Origin: Lewinellaceae bacterium SD302 | Lineage (GTDB): Bacteria > Bacteroidota > Bacteroidia > Chitinophagales > Saprospiraceae | Length of the DNA stretch: 64,000 nt | Direction of reading: 5' to 3' | NCBI GenBank assembly: GCA_002591745.1 | Contig: PDLQ01000019.1 | Span: forward strand, 47,509-111,508 | In this document: in pieces, positions 36,101 to 43,596 of the stretch | Layout of the letters: every line of letters begins with the position of its first letter | Numbering within the stretch: position 1 is the first letter of the stretch | The notes under the pieces: generated by a model | Told to the model about the DNA's origin: nothing | The model's input: the letters and a program-made list of their open reading frames with translations, nothing else | Databases searched by the model: none | Program-made: the position numbers and the translations under genes

Positions 36101-36870
36101 GTACCGACGATTTCGATGAATTCGCCGACGTCACCGCCTTCGTTATCGTAGTGAAACTCAGATACGAAAGCGAAAGGGAAAACCATTGCCTGATCGCTCG
36201 TAGCCGTTACGTCCGCCATTTCGGGGATATCGTCACATTCTACCGTCATGGGTGTTTCGGGAGTATTGTTGAAGGTGATTTCGGGGCAAACAGGCTCTTC
36301 TAAAATTTCGCTCACCGTACCATCGAACACCACGTTATCAAATCGCAGGGTGCCCGTACCACTGGCACCATATCCGAAAACGCGTATCAGAATTTGCTCG
36401 CCGACGAAACTGCCACTAAAAGAGAAGCTTTCGAAACTGGTAGAAGCCAATTCGGTGTTAAAAGAACCTCCGTAGGCCATGTTAGGCGTAAAAGTGGGGT
36501 CCGCACTCAAGATGACGGCGAAGCTATCCGGGCCAGTGCCGGAGCGATCGAGATCGAAAGATATATTCGTGATATCCAGTTCAAAGCCAGCGTCGGCTTC
36601 CAGGACAAACTCAATATACTTAAGGCTATTAATTCCGCCCGTACCCCAGGTACTGGCTGCGTAGGCCTCCCCAGGATTGCCGCCAAAGAAAGACGGGCTG
36701 GTCACCCCACCGGTAGCGGTATTGAACTCGGCGTTCGAAGCCGTCACCATGGCCGCCACCGAGGCAGGAGCGTTGGTTCCGGGGTCCGGTTCGAAATCAT
36801 AAGTTGCCAATTGGGCCGAAAGTCCCAAAATCGTACAACTAGCCAATAGAGATAGTAATAGTTTTTTCAT
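30163..36870 (-). CDS. Giant T9SS-secreted surface protein with lamin-tail-like, dockerin-like and sorting domains
   Basis: About 2235 residues. The start at 36870 gives a good signal peptide (MKKLLLSLLASCTILGLSAQ); an in-frame ATG at 36921 is less likely. Two lamin-tail-like domains near 230-360 and 485-615 share EFHYDN, GEF(I/V)E, GTAGLDLTG, LVDP and SYEG. A long central part has many Ig/HYR-like modules with recurring phrases such as TVECSAIADAEEVTATDNCF, VTDACSG and ATDSAGN. Near 1820-1945 there is a carboxypeptidase-regulatory-like fold plus two dockerin-like repeats (DADHMNGVSTQDILMISRHI; ADANDSKAITVVDILAIRKLI). A cohesin-like region and a type A T9SS sorting domain follow (LYQNTPNPVSGFTTIGFDL to the end). 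Likely a cell-surface adhesin or structural protein. The function is inferred only from domains. Confidence 0.85.
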   Translation of the reverse strand: MKKLLLSLLASCTILGLSAQLATYDFEPDPGTNAPASVAAMVTASNAEFNTATGGVTSPSFFGGNPGEAYAASTWGTGGINSLKYIEFVLEADAGFELDITNISFDLDRSGTGPDSFAVILSADPTFTPNMAYGGSFNTELASTSFESFSFSGSFVGEQILIRVFGYGASGTGTLRFDNVVFDGTVSEILEEPVCPEITFNNTPETPMTVECDDIPEMADVTATSDQAMVFPFAFVSEFHYDNEGGDVGEFIEIVGTAGLDLTGWSIVLYNGSNGSPYSTTALSGVIDDEGDGFGALSFAYAPNGIQNGAPDGFALVDPMGEVVEFLSYEGTLTANGGPADGEVSTDIGVAEGSNTAPTQSLQRVNDNGAPACQPEDFIWIGPLAESPGDLNADFEISEDECEADDEVPVTFTEVRTDGACNGEFTLTRTFTASVSGCDDTSFVQIINVIDTTGPVFVNFPADTTVECSAIADAEEVTATDNCFPDQVWINEFHYDNVGGDTGEFVELAGTAGLDLTGYQVVLYNGNGGVTYDTDGAMGIIPDEGDGYGAVTIVYPSNGLQNGSPDGIALVDPQGTVLQFISYEGDFVANNGPAAGMMAMDVMVEEPGTTPVGQSLQLSGSGNQYSDFTWTGPSAESPGTLNAEQTIAGEIVATLTNETTTDDDNDDDNVISTIVREFTAIDECGNESVMTQTITVIDTLGPEVTPNDQQVTLDDNGMASVDIEDLVTVTDACSGVAGLEASRSLEFGCEDIGVQTFEVTATDSAGNETTVMVNVEVLFNEPELGCINEVNVILDENCETTLIPEMVLAGNTVCLSEFDFDIVVMDEDTTNGAVIDGCGQFIYTIEAGDGSDGMVLENFLGCWGYVNAEDKTSPRIQDSIVAPAELFCVDLPTVNLNELPANVSRCFEVDAAGNVAAGFYFTALGQRLAAGSATGVIPGFFDGCSAMEICVNDLVPATDLCDDVVITRVFTATDGIDCESVSDEENAPTVFSYEIIFTRPDVDSVMSDAGGAEFDCDAPLVLLPVNGFGDANPVPAFDDYPFITRANGERVYLDDQGFCNLGATFEDGPRIITCPQTYKFVRTWTVIDWCDVNNIKTFTQLVKVGDFDDPIITAPTQDLDFNGVPDQGPLFFSANTSDCEAVFIIPAGSATDACDPNPSVSVVVYPFQDTTALAFGPFAVGAPTLGGIPRGLHTLRYVATDACGNSATLDVDLLIGDETAPVAICEDGLNVSIGGPIGPQGGTAQICAEDVDRASYDACSDIRRDIRITQVNGIAVSPFSPLFAFEECKTLTCAQLGTIEVELRVTDDGNEDGIFDPQVDNVNSCWLNILVEDKTAPVCIAPAPQTVTCADLEEGFPQDLNVEFAIDPVGTAALLDAQFGVATGLDNCPDPIVTQTVVDGRNSCGVGLITRTFTVTDAQGFTAPPGCVQTINVIGIHDYTVVFPGDQESDQCVEPDYNGVNYETFGCDLITVSTSIDTFTATADECYKLRITYEVLNWCEYNTIDPAYEIPRDADNDGILDMDTTVLHVVPNADGLADDVAFLDRDVNRNNFNAIGNLDTGDGGILAGSDVEGYGLDGSRGAFIYEQFIKVYDDTPPTLMIPGEEEFCSFDNVDCDADVELSWSIDDECSPLSVNSTVELDAFIDGGMDGIYTLAEFINDQDVTDFVTNNGDGTFTINLPNIPIGRHALRIRATDGCGNTAIDLLIFEVEDCKAPTPICINGLTATLMPDGEGGGMAEIWAVDFIASGSTDCSGPIKYAIYLDEVASDPTFPGPNTQDVGLTLTCDDLGLQMIRVYAIDGVGLSDYCLTTLTVQAFAPTVCDPGGDAGALAGLIATDAGDPVSGVEVSITGMINQQTTTTSNGQFAFENLPLGEDYTLFPYLDADHMNGVSTQDILMISRHILGLEPLSTVYQMIAADANDSKAITVVDILAIRKLILGLETDFDNNTSWRFIDAGYNFPDLANPWVEAFPEVLNYNNLAGNLFSEFVAVKTGDVNGNANPLLSTGAEGDLPQFRSGVELETGVQQLYAGEVTEIPVYATADLIGLQATFELANGTELVEVLDGQAKADGHFGYTMIDRGLLTFSYNAASTIAKDTPLFTLVVRAGSDTDVLEAIELNSAYTSAEAYGEAGDLYSLNFSVSGVKTTGASNVLYQNTPNPVSGFTTIGFDLTEAGQAQLVINDVNGRVILSRQLEGVQGYNSFRIEADQLGGASGVLSYTIVAGNFTATRQMVVVR

Positions 36871-37077
36871 CAAGATTACGATTAAAATCACCGGTCGAAT
36901 GGTGAAGGTCAATAGGCTCACCTGGTCAGGGAGAGCTGGTCGAATACTAAAATACTCCGCAAAGTAAGAAATTTAAGTACGCGAATAAGTCTAATTCGTT
37001 CTAAAATGTGATTAAACAGCCAGAATTTAACGTACGGATAATCCGGCCGTTTGAAAATCGGTGGCAGACTGCCTGAT
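36871..37077. other. Intergenic region between ComEC and the surface protein gene
   Basis: 207 AT-rich bases that presumably hold the promoter of the surface protein gene. No other feature is evident. Confidence 0.4.
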
Positions 37078-39192
37078 TTATTCGGCGATAAAGGCGCCGT
37101 CTTTAGCCGTAAAGTGGAACTTGCTCGTAGTTGAATCTACTGCCCCTTCCAGCATTTCATCCCGTGTATAATAGCGCGTTTTCCCGTCGATCACCCAGCT
37201 TTTGGCTGGCTCCGCAGCCCCCTTTTCGGAGAAGTTGTGAGGCAGTATAAAATCCACCTCTATCATCTCAGTTTCTGTGCTGTAAGCATTTTCGATCAAC
37301 CAGCTTCCCTGGGCTGTAAAAAGCAGGTTTCCAACTACGGTCGCAACCCCCGGAAGCTCATAAGTTTTAGCGGCCGGCAGGTACAGCGTAGTATCAATCC
37401 GGTAGCCCCTGGCACTCTGGTGATTTTCGGCGGTGTAGCGCAGTTTTTCCGGGTCCACTTCGGGAGAGATCAGTCGTAAGGCCCGGTTTCCGCTCACAAT
37501 ATCGATCACCCGCCCGTTGCCTTGGTTATAGACAACCGTTCGCCGCTGTTCTTTACGAACTTTGCTACTTTGCCAGCCAAAAAACGATAAGCCCAGTAAA
37601 CAAATAAGGACAGCTGCTAAAGAATTAAAATCACGCCGCCGCAGCCACCAGCCAAAAATGACGATTGACAGCAGCAGTAGACCGAATTCCCAGCTACTGA
37701 TCCAGGCCGTTTCCTGGCGCGCTCCGGGCAGTTGCCTGCCCCAAAAAACGACCGCATTCTGCAACTCTACGAAGAAGTTGAGCACAGCGCCGGTCAAGAA
37801 AGATAACTTACTAAAAGCCAACGAAATAAACCCGTGAAGGATTCCAGTCAGCAGGATGGCAAAAGCACTGTATACGACCACCGTGCCAGTCAGCAAAAAG
37901 TAGAGTGGAAACTGATGAAAGTAATACAGGCAAAAGGGCAAAGTACCCAGGGTTGCGGCCAGGCTGACGGACAAGGCAGCCGTAATTTTATTCACCCATC
38001 TGAAGCGGCTGAATAGCAGTCCCGCCAGCCATTTCTGAAACAGCCCGATGCCAGCTACGGCGGCAAAGGATAGCTGAAAGCCCACCTGAAAAATTTGGCG
38101 GGGATCGACGAGTAATATCGCCAGCGCCGCGAAGCCCAGCAAGTTAAAAAGATGGGTTTTGCGCCGCCCCAGTCCACCCGCCGCCAGCACGGAAAACATG
38201 GCCGCCGCGCGCAGTACCGAAGCACTGCCCCCGGTCAGGATAGCAAAACCCCAAATGCCGGCAATTGTTAGCCCCACTTTAATGATCCGCCACCACAATC
38301 CTCGCCACGGGAAGAGCCCCAGCAGGCCGCTGAAGAGCAGGCTGACGATGCCTACGTGCAGCCCCGAAACGGCCAGTACGTGCACCGCTCCCGTGTCCGC
38401 GTAAGCACTGCGCAAATCCTCGGTCAGCAGGTCTTTTTTGCCCAGGACCAGGGCGGCGGCCACGGCCAACTCATTCCCCACGAGGTGATCACGGAAACTA
38501 TTCAGCCAGGATTCCCGCAAAGTGGTGGCCCAGGCCCGCAGCCCCGGCCTAGCTTTCCGAGTAAGTTGCCAAGCCTCGTTCTCCCGCACAAAAAGTCGGT
38601 GAAAAATCCCTTTTCCCGCCCAGTAACTCGCCGCGTCAAAAGCGTGAGGATTTAGAGGTGGGCTAATTTGCTCGGGACGGCCAGCAAATAAAATCCGGTC
38701 GCCGAAATTGAGCGCAGCCACACGTTCATTTACCGGCAAGTATAGCAGCAATTTTCCACTGACCGGCTTACGCAGAGAGTCGCTCACCAGCATTTCCACT
38801 TCCGTTTCCAACCGGATACTTTTTTCTCCCGGTCGGACGCTTTTTATTTGGACTAACAAAGTAGCCGTGCCGGTAGCGGGCAAGGCCTCCACGAAAAATG
38901 GCGAATGATTTGGCGGGTGATGCAAGGTCGAGCACCAATAGCCCGCAAGACTGAACAGCAGCACGATCAAGTACCCCAACCGGCGGCGTACTACAGGTTC
39001 TTTCCAAGTCCGCAACACCATGAAGAGAAGCAGTACGGCAAGCAATACGGACGCCCACCAACCTGAGGTCAGTTTCGGATAACCGCAGCAAGCCGCTACC
39101 AGGATACCTACGCCAAAAGCGATTGCAGGAGCCACTAGTGGAAAGCGGCCAGCGCGGAAAGCTGTTCTAGGGTCAACGAAAGGTGAAGGCAT
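37078..39192 (-). CDS. comEC: ComEC/Rec2-family DNA uptake channel protein
   Basis: Polytopic inner-membrane protein for passage of single-stranded DNA during natural transformation. 704 residues: two N-terminal helices and a DUF4131 OB-like domain (about 90-215), then the competence domain with DTGAVHVLAVSGLHVGIV (about 265-282), many hydrophobic helices, and a short C-terminal soluble part. There is no metallo-beta-lactamase domain, as in many Bacteroidota forms. Two CAAAGTAGC copies lie inside, at 37564-37572 and 38856-38864, in opposite orientations and different frames (WQSSK and TATLLV). Confidence 0.88.
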   Translation of the reverse strand: MPSPFVDPRTAFRAGRFPLVAPAIAFGVGILVAACCGYPKLTSGWWASVLLAVLLLFMVLRTWKEPVVRRRLGYLIVLLFSLAGYWCSTLHHPPNHSPFFVEALPATGTATLLVQIKSVRPGEKSIRLETEVEMLVSDSLRKPVSGKLLLYLPVNERVAALNFGDRILFAGRPEQISPPLNPHAFDAASYWAGKGIFHRLFVRENEAWQLTRKARPGLRAWATTLRESWLNSFRDHLVGNELAVAAALVLGKKDLLTEDLRSAYADTGAVHVLAVSGLHVGIVSLLFSGLLGLFPWRGLWWRIIKVGLTIAGIWGFAILTGGSASVLRAAAMFSVLAAGGLGRRKTHLFNLLGFAALAILLVDPRQIFQVGFQLSFAAVAGIGLFQKWLAGLLFSRFRWVNKITAALSVSLAATLGTLPFCLYYFHQFPLYFLLTGTVVVYSAFAILLTGILHGFISLAFSKLSFLTGAVLNFFVELQNAVVFWGRQLPGARQETAWISSWEFGLLLLSIVIFGWWLRRRDFNSLAAVLICLLGLSFFGWQSSKVRKEQRRTVVYNQGNGRVIDIVSGNRALRLISPEVDPEKLRYTAENHQSARGYRIDTTLYLPAAKTYELPGVATVVGNLLFTAQGSWLIENAYSTETEMIEVDFILPHNFSEKGAAEPAKSWVIDGKTRYYTRDEMLEGAVDSTTSKFHFTAKDGAFIAE
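37564..37578 (-). repeat. Dispersed motif, TGGCAAAGTAGC form, in comEC
   Basis: GCTACTTTGCCAGCC. Read on the comEC coding strand as G-W-Q-S-S-K. Confidence 0.7.
38853..38870 (+). repeat. Dispersed motif CTAACAAAGTAGC, second copy in comEC
   Basis: CTAACAAAGTAGCCGTGC, antisense to comEC and read there as T-A-T-L-L-V. Confidence 0.75.
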
Positions 39193-39230
39193 CAGGGGAG
39201 TAAAGAAAAGGAAATTATGCCTACTTTGCG

Positions 39231-40538
39231 ATGATGTCGGATTTTGCCACCGGACAAGGCTATTATCTCGCCGAATTGATCAAGCATTATCATCGGCTGC
39301 GTGAGGAGTACCTGGAATGGGCGGGGCCACTCTTCGACACCCGTACGGATGCTATCAGCACTTACCAGCGCTCCTTACTCGCCTGGTACGAAGCCCGTAT
39401 CCTTCTCAAGGACCCTTACGCCGGGGAAGTCATGGTTTTTTTGCGTGCTGCCACCGCTGCCTATACCGGTACTCTGGACGAATTTTTAGAGGACTGGGCC
39501 GACCAGGGCCTTGCTACCCTCGGGCCAGACCCCGTACGTTACCTGCCCCGGCCGGTAAAGCTATCTGCCCGCCAGGAAAAAATGATGGCCGCCTACGAAC
39601 TGATGGACCGGCCGGTACGCGATCTGCTACTGCTTGCCTACTACCACCAACTCAGCGATGCCCGGCTACACGACGTACTGGAAGTGGGCCACAATGCCGA
39701 TGCCGCCAGTCAACTACGGCACAGTTACCTTCGGATGCTGAGAGACGACTGGCGCAGTATCGGCCTCATGGACGATCGCTTCGAGGTCACCCCCGAACAG
39801 CAGGAGACCATCGACCGCTACCTGCGCGATGAACTGGACGTTGCCCAACGCTGGGAAGTAGAAGCACGCCGCAGCAGCGAACCCAATTTCAGCAGCGCAC
39901 TGCAATTGCGGGAAGACTGGGAAGAGGGCCTCAAAATAGTAGGCCGCAACGATACTTTGGAAACCCTGGCCAAAGAAGAAGAAAGATACCGTCCCAAAGT
40001 GGTCGTACCCGTAAATAGCAGCCGGTGGATCGACGGGCGTACTTTGCAGGGCTTGCTCGCGGGGATACTGGCAGTTGTACTGATCTACCTCCTGTACACC
40101 ACCTTTGCCCCGACCGGAGAGCGAACCTATTTCGCCGAATACTTTCGACCTTTCCCCAACATTACCCGTACACAGGATAGTTTAGCGCAGCCGATCTCCG
40201 GACGGGAGGACCTGGCGGAAATGCTGGTTCCCTACGACCGCCGCGACTACTACGCCGCCTACGACGAATTGTTGCCAGCGGCCACCGCCTATCCCGCGGC
40301 CAAACTGTACCTGGGAGTTTGCGCCCTGGCTCTGGAGCAGCCCCAGAGGGCCCGTGACTGGCTGGAGCAATATCTGCCCGGAGAAAAATACCACCCTTAC
40401 GCCCGCTGGTATATCGCGCTGGCCTACCTTGCTGACGAACGCCGGGGCATGGCGCTGCGGGAGTTGGTGGAAATTGCCGGTATTCCCGGCCACCCTTACG
40501 AAATGCCGGCTACCCGCCTGATCGAAGCCCTGGAATAA
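39231..40538 (+). CDS. Membrane protein with sigma-factor-like N-terminus, anti-sigma-like segment and TPR-like C-terminus
   Basis: 435 residues that I cannot match to a single named family. Residues 36-60 (DAISTYQRSLLAWYEARILL) resemble ECF sigma region 2. Residues 113-172 (KMMAAYELMDRPVRDLLLLAYYHQLSDARLHDVLEVG...QLRHSYLRML) resemble region 4 with a degenerate helix-turn-helix. Residues 188-220 (EQQETIDRYLRDELDVAQRW) look like the N-terminal segment of Bacteroidota anti-sigma proteins. One membrane span lies at about 271-290, and a TPR-like segment at about 335-430. It lies 3 bases upstream of the DUF58 gene, so the two are co-transcribed. A TACTTTGC stretch just before the ATG could be a -7 element. 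Confidence 0.6.
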   Translation: MMSDFATGQGYYLAELIKHYHRLREEYLEWAGPLFDTRTDAISTYQRSLLAWYEARILLKDPYAGEVMVFLRAATAAYTGTLDEFLEDWADQGLATLGPDPVRYLPRPVKLSARQEKMMAAYELMDRPVRDLLLLAYYHQLSDARLHDVLEVGHNADAASQLRHSYLRMLRDDWRSIGLMDDRFEVTPEQQETIDRYLRDELDVAQRWEVEARRSSEPNFSSALQLREDWEEGLKIVGRNDTLETLAKEEERYRPKVVVPVNSSRWIDGRTLQGLLAGILAVVLIYLLYTTFAPTGERTYFAEYFRPFPNITRTQDSLAQPISGREDLAEMLVPYDRRDYYAAYDELLPAATAYPAAKLYLGVCALALEQPQRARDWLEQYLPGEKYHPYARWYIALAYLADERRGMALRELVEIAGIPGHPYEMPATRLIEALE

Positions 40539-40541
40539 TCA

Positions 40542-41921
40542 ATGAGCAAGCAAATAACACAACGAGGTATTTTGAGCTGGCCGGAACGTATCCGAACTGG
40601 CTGGAATCGACTGTACCTGACGAATCGCTTCTTCATCGGCCTGCTGGCCATCGGTCTGCTATCGGCACTTACCTACGCCTACCCCAGCCTCTTTTTCATT
40701 CCGGCCACCTTACTTACCACATTTCTAGGCACCGTGGCCTTTGATGGCTGGCAACTTTTTGGCCGGCGCCTGCGCATTGGCGCTGTCCGTCGCTTACCTA
40801 AAGTGCTTTCGCTGGGCGACGAATCCATCATCCGGATTCGTTTGGCGAACCTCTCCAAGCAGGAGCTTAAAGTGGTGGTGATTGACGAATTACCATTTCA
40901 GTTACAAAAGCGTGATCTGGAAATCACTACGGAGTTACAGCCAGCTCAGCGACGAGAAGTCAGCTACCTGATCCGACCGACGGAACGCGGGGCTTACCGA
41001 TTTGGCGATGTTAACGTATTTATCTCTACTGTACTCGGACTGGTAGAACGACGATTGATCATCGACCAGGAAGCCGAACTCCCCGTCTACCCCAGCATTG
41101 TGCAAATGAAGGCTTTTGCCGCCGCCGCAGACACCTCGGTAGCCGCCGCCGGAAGCCGAAAACTACGCCGACTTGGGAAGAGCTACGAATTTGATCAGAT
41201 CAAAAACTACGTACGGGGAGACGATTACCGTCTCATTAACTGGCGGGCAACCGGACGGCGCAACGAACTGATGGTTAACATCTACGAAGACGAGCGTGCC
41301 CAGCAGATCTATTGTCTCATTGACAAGAGCCGCAGTATGCACATGCCCTTTGCCGGACTAAGCCTGCTCGACTACGCCATTAACGCCTCTTTGGCCCTCA
41401 GCAATGTGGTGTTGCGTAAAGACGACCGGGCTGGTCTGATCACATACTCCGATAAAATTGGCAGCGTAGTGCGGGCCGACGGGAAATCCACCCAGCTTCA
41501 GAAAATCCTGCAAACTCTCTACCGGGAAAAGGCTCGTGAGGTAGAAGCCAACCCGGAATTGCTCTACTACGCCAGCCGCAAGTTCATTTCCAGCCGTAGC
41601 CTACTACTGCTCTTCTCCAATTTCAGCAGCAGCTATGCCCTGGAACGAGCCTTACCCGTACTCCGTCGTATCAACACCTCTCACTTACTGGTTGTCATCC
41701 TCTTCGAAAACACGGAAATCCGCCAGGAAACTTTTGGAGAAGCCAACAACATCGAAGCCGTCTACCACCAGAGTACGGCCCGCAACTTCATCTACGAGAA
41801 AAAGATGCTGGCACAGCAATTACGGCAATACGGTATCCAGGTTATCCTCACCAAACCGGAAGACCTCACGGGGGAGGTAATTGAGAAGTACTTGGAGTTG
41901 AAACGAAGGGCGATGATTTAA
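40542..41921 (+). CDS. DUF58 (VWA-like) protein
   Basis: 459 residues. Two N-terminal membrane helices (about 25-65), then an extracytoplasmic or membrane-proximal beta region and the DUF58 core: GDDYRLINWRATGRRNELMVNIYEDER (about 225-250), with a VWA-type metal site IDKSRSMHM. DUF58 proteins usually sit beside MoxR. Here the MoxR operon is at 15.4-18.7 kb. Co-transcribed with the sigma-like membrane protein upstream. Confidence 0.88.
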   Translation: MSKQITQRGILSWPERIRTGWNRLYLTNRFFIGLLAIGLLSALTYAYPSLFFIPATLLTTFLGTVAFDGWQLFGRRLRIGAVRRLPKVLSLGDESIIRIRLANLSKQELKVVVIDELPFQLQKRDLEITTELQPAQRREVSYLIRPTERGAYRFGDVNVFISTVLGLVERRLIIDQEAELPVYPSIVQMKAFAAAADTSVAAAGSRKLRRLGKSYEFDQIKNYVRGDDYRLINWRATGRRNELMVNIYEDERAQQIYCLIDKSRSMHMPFAGLSLLDYAINASLALSNVVLRKDDRAGLITYSDKIGSVVRADGKSTQLQKILQTLYREKAREVEANPELLYYASRKFISSRSLLLLFSNFSSSYALERALPVLRRINTSHLLVVILFENTEIRQETFGEANNIEAVYHQSTARNFIYEKKMLAQQLRQYGIQVILTKPEDLTGEVIEKYLELKRRAMI

Positions 41922-42065
41922 GTCGGGAGTGGATTAATCAAGAGTCAAGAGTCAAGAGTAAAAATCAAGAGCCAGACTTATCGACTCTAGACTTTCCGCT
42001 GCTAAATGACTCCAGACTAAATCGCACAGCGATACTGCTGACTCTTGACTAATCTATTCCTGACT
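41921..42065. repeat. GAGTC-word inverted repeat, copy 2
   Basis: Arms 41921-41947 and 42039-42065 match at about 23 of 27 positions. The interior carries AAGAGTCAAGAGTC and TCGACTCTAGACT words. It starts directly at the DUF58 stop and ends 15 bases before the scpA start. Confidence 0.7.
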
Positions 42066-42068
42066 CCC

Positions 42069-42076
42069 TATCTTCG
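42069..42076 (+). promoter_or_regulatory. Possible -7 element of scpA (TATCTTCG)
   Basis: Near match to TAnnTTTG, 4 bases before the scpA ATG and directly after the GAGTC repeat. Confidence 0.35.
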
Positions 42077-42080
42077 CTCC

Positions 42081-42848
42081 ATGGCACAAGGCTACACCAT
42101 AAAACTTCCCCAGTTCCAGGGACCTTTCGATCTGTTACTTTTTTTCATCGAGCGAGACGAACTGGACATTTATGACATTCCGATCGCTAAAGTGACGGAT
42201 GATTTCCTGCAATATCTTCGCCAGGCTGAGACAATGAACGTAGACCTGGCCAGCGAATTTGTCTTGGTGGCGGCCACTCTCTGCCGGATAAAAGCGAAAA
42301 TGCTCATTCCCCGCAAGCCGGTTGACGAGGAAGGTAATGAGATCGACCCCCGGGAAGAACTGGTCCAGCGCCTTCTGGAATATAAGCGCTACAAGAGTGT
42401 GCTGGACGACATGCGCAGACTGGAAACCGCCCGCAGTATGCGCAGTTACCGCGGTAACGTGAGTGCTGAACTTGCCGAGATCGCCACCAAGGCGCTGGTT
42501 GACGTGGAACTGGAAAGTGTTACGCTTTTCAAACTCCTCAAAGCCTTCGAGCGGTTGATGACAAAAATGGAGGAACGTAACCAGAAACCGGTGGTCCACG
42601 AAATCGCCCAGTTCAGCTATACCATCGAGGACCAGCAGATCAGAATTATGGATATGGTCGGCCGTATCCGCATCGGGGGCGATCGCCCCTCTTTCACCGA
42701 TGTATTTGCCGCCTGTGACAGCAGGATTCACGCCATCATTACCTTTCTGGGCCTTTTGGAACTACTTAATTTACAGCGGGTAAGGTTAATCCCGGGCGAA
42801 GGGTTCAATAATTTTTGGTTGGAGCCTTTTTCTTCCGAAGAAGAATAG
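42081..42848 (+). CDS. scpA: Segregation and condensation protein A
   Basis: Kleisin subunit of the SMC-ScpAB condensin complex. It has FQGPFDLLLFFIERDELDIYDIPIAKVTDDFL at the N-terminus (SMC-neck binding), ASEFVLVAATLCRIKAKMLIP, and a C-terminal winged-helix (IITFLGLLELLNLQRVRL). The ATG at 42081 is preferred over the upstream ATG at 42045, which lies inside the GAGTC repeat and adds residues unlike the family. scpB and smc are not in the window. Confidence 0.93.
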   Translation: MAQGYTIKLPQFQGPFDLLLFFIERDELDIYDIPIAKVTDDFLQYLRQAETMNVDLASEFVLVAATLCRIKAKMLIPRKPVDEEGNEIDPREELVQRLLEYKRYKSVLDDMRRLETARSMRSYRGNVSAELAEIATKALVDVELESVTLFKLLKAFERLMTKMEERNQKPVVHEIAQFSYTIEDQQIRIMDMVGRIRIGGDRPSFTDVFAACDSRIHAIITFLGLLELLNLQRVRLIPGEGFNNFWLEPFSSEEE

Positions 42849-42892
42849 ACGGGCTTCGCCCTTTTGCCCGTCCAAAATAGCGCTTCGCGCGC

Positions 42893-43489
42893 CTAAAACG
42901 AAGTCTTTCCTCTAAAAACACTTACCCCAGGGTGCATTGGATTTCCCGTCGTGCGCCGAAAGCTGACCAGTTGGCCGACGTGGTAAAGAGCATCGGACAT
43001 CTGTCCGTTAATGGCCAACCATAAGTCCATTTCATTTACTTTACCGTCTCGTTCAAACTTGAGCTTGGTCCTTGCCATTTGCTCAGCCGTTTTGCCATTA
43101 AAGTACTCGCTGGCTAGTTGGAAATTCAGGAGGGTAGCGGAACGCAGGTCTTCGAAGGTCATTTCTTCCTTTGGCCCACGGGTGTTGGGGGTATTACGGG
43201 CTAAGTTGAGGATCGTTTTTGAAAGACCATAGACATGTTCCAGGGTTTCAAAACTGGAGCTGGCTTCGGGGGTCGGGCGGTACGCCAGATCATTTTCACC
43301 CAGGCCTTCGGTGGCCCAGTGGTAGCGGTAGCCGAGTCCGTCTACGTAGCGGGCCAGCATACTACCGGGGCCAAAGTCCTCGGGGTAATCACCAATTTCA
43401 AAATATGGCAGGGTGTCTTTACTCATCGTTTGTGAGGTGGTTGGGTTAAGGAAGCAGACGGTAATCAGTGCAGTAAGCAAATATTTCAT
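42893..43489 (-). CDS. Secreted DinB-like protein
   Basis: 198 residues. A signal peptide (about 1-19, TTSQ) precedes a helical DinB-type domain: YRYHWATEGLGENDLAYRPTPEASSSFETLEHVYGLSK, and ALYHVGQLVSFRRTTGNP near the end (metal-ligand His). DinB-like proteins are often thiol- or metal-dependent hydrolases or transferases. The reaction is unknown here. Confidence 0.7.
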   Translation of the reverse strand: MKYLLTALITVCFLNPTTSQTMSKDTLPYFEIGDYPEDFGPGSMLARYVDGLGYRYHWATEGLGENDLAYRPTPEASSSFETLEHVYGLSKTILNLARNTPNTRGPKEEMTFEDLRSATLLNFQLASEYFNGKTAEQMARTKLKFERDGKVNEMDLWLAINGQMSDALYHVGQLVSFRRTTGNPMHPGVSVFRGKTSF

Positions 43490-43552
43490 TGGCGGTTATT
43501 TGGATAGGAACGAAGATAGGAATTAGCCGGTTAGATCGCCTTTGAGTTTAGA

Positions 43553-43570
43553 CTAACAAAGTAGCAATGC
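43553..43570 (+). repeat. Dispersed motif CTAACAAAGTAGC, intergenic copy
   Basis: CTAACAAAGTAGCAATGC, identical over 18 bases to the copy at 6233-6250, which lies inside a coding region. Confidence 0.8.
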
Positions 43571-43596
43571 CCTCTAAGATATCAGCGCTGACTTTC

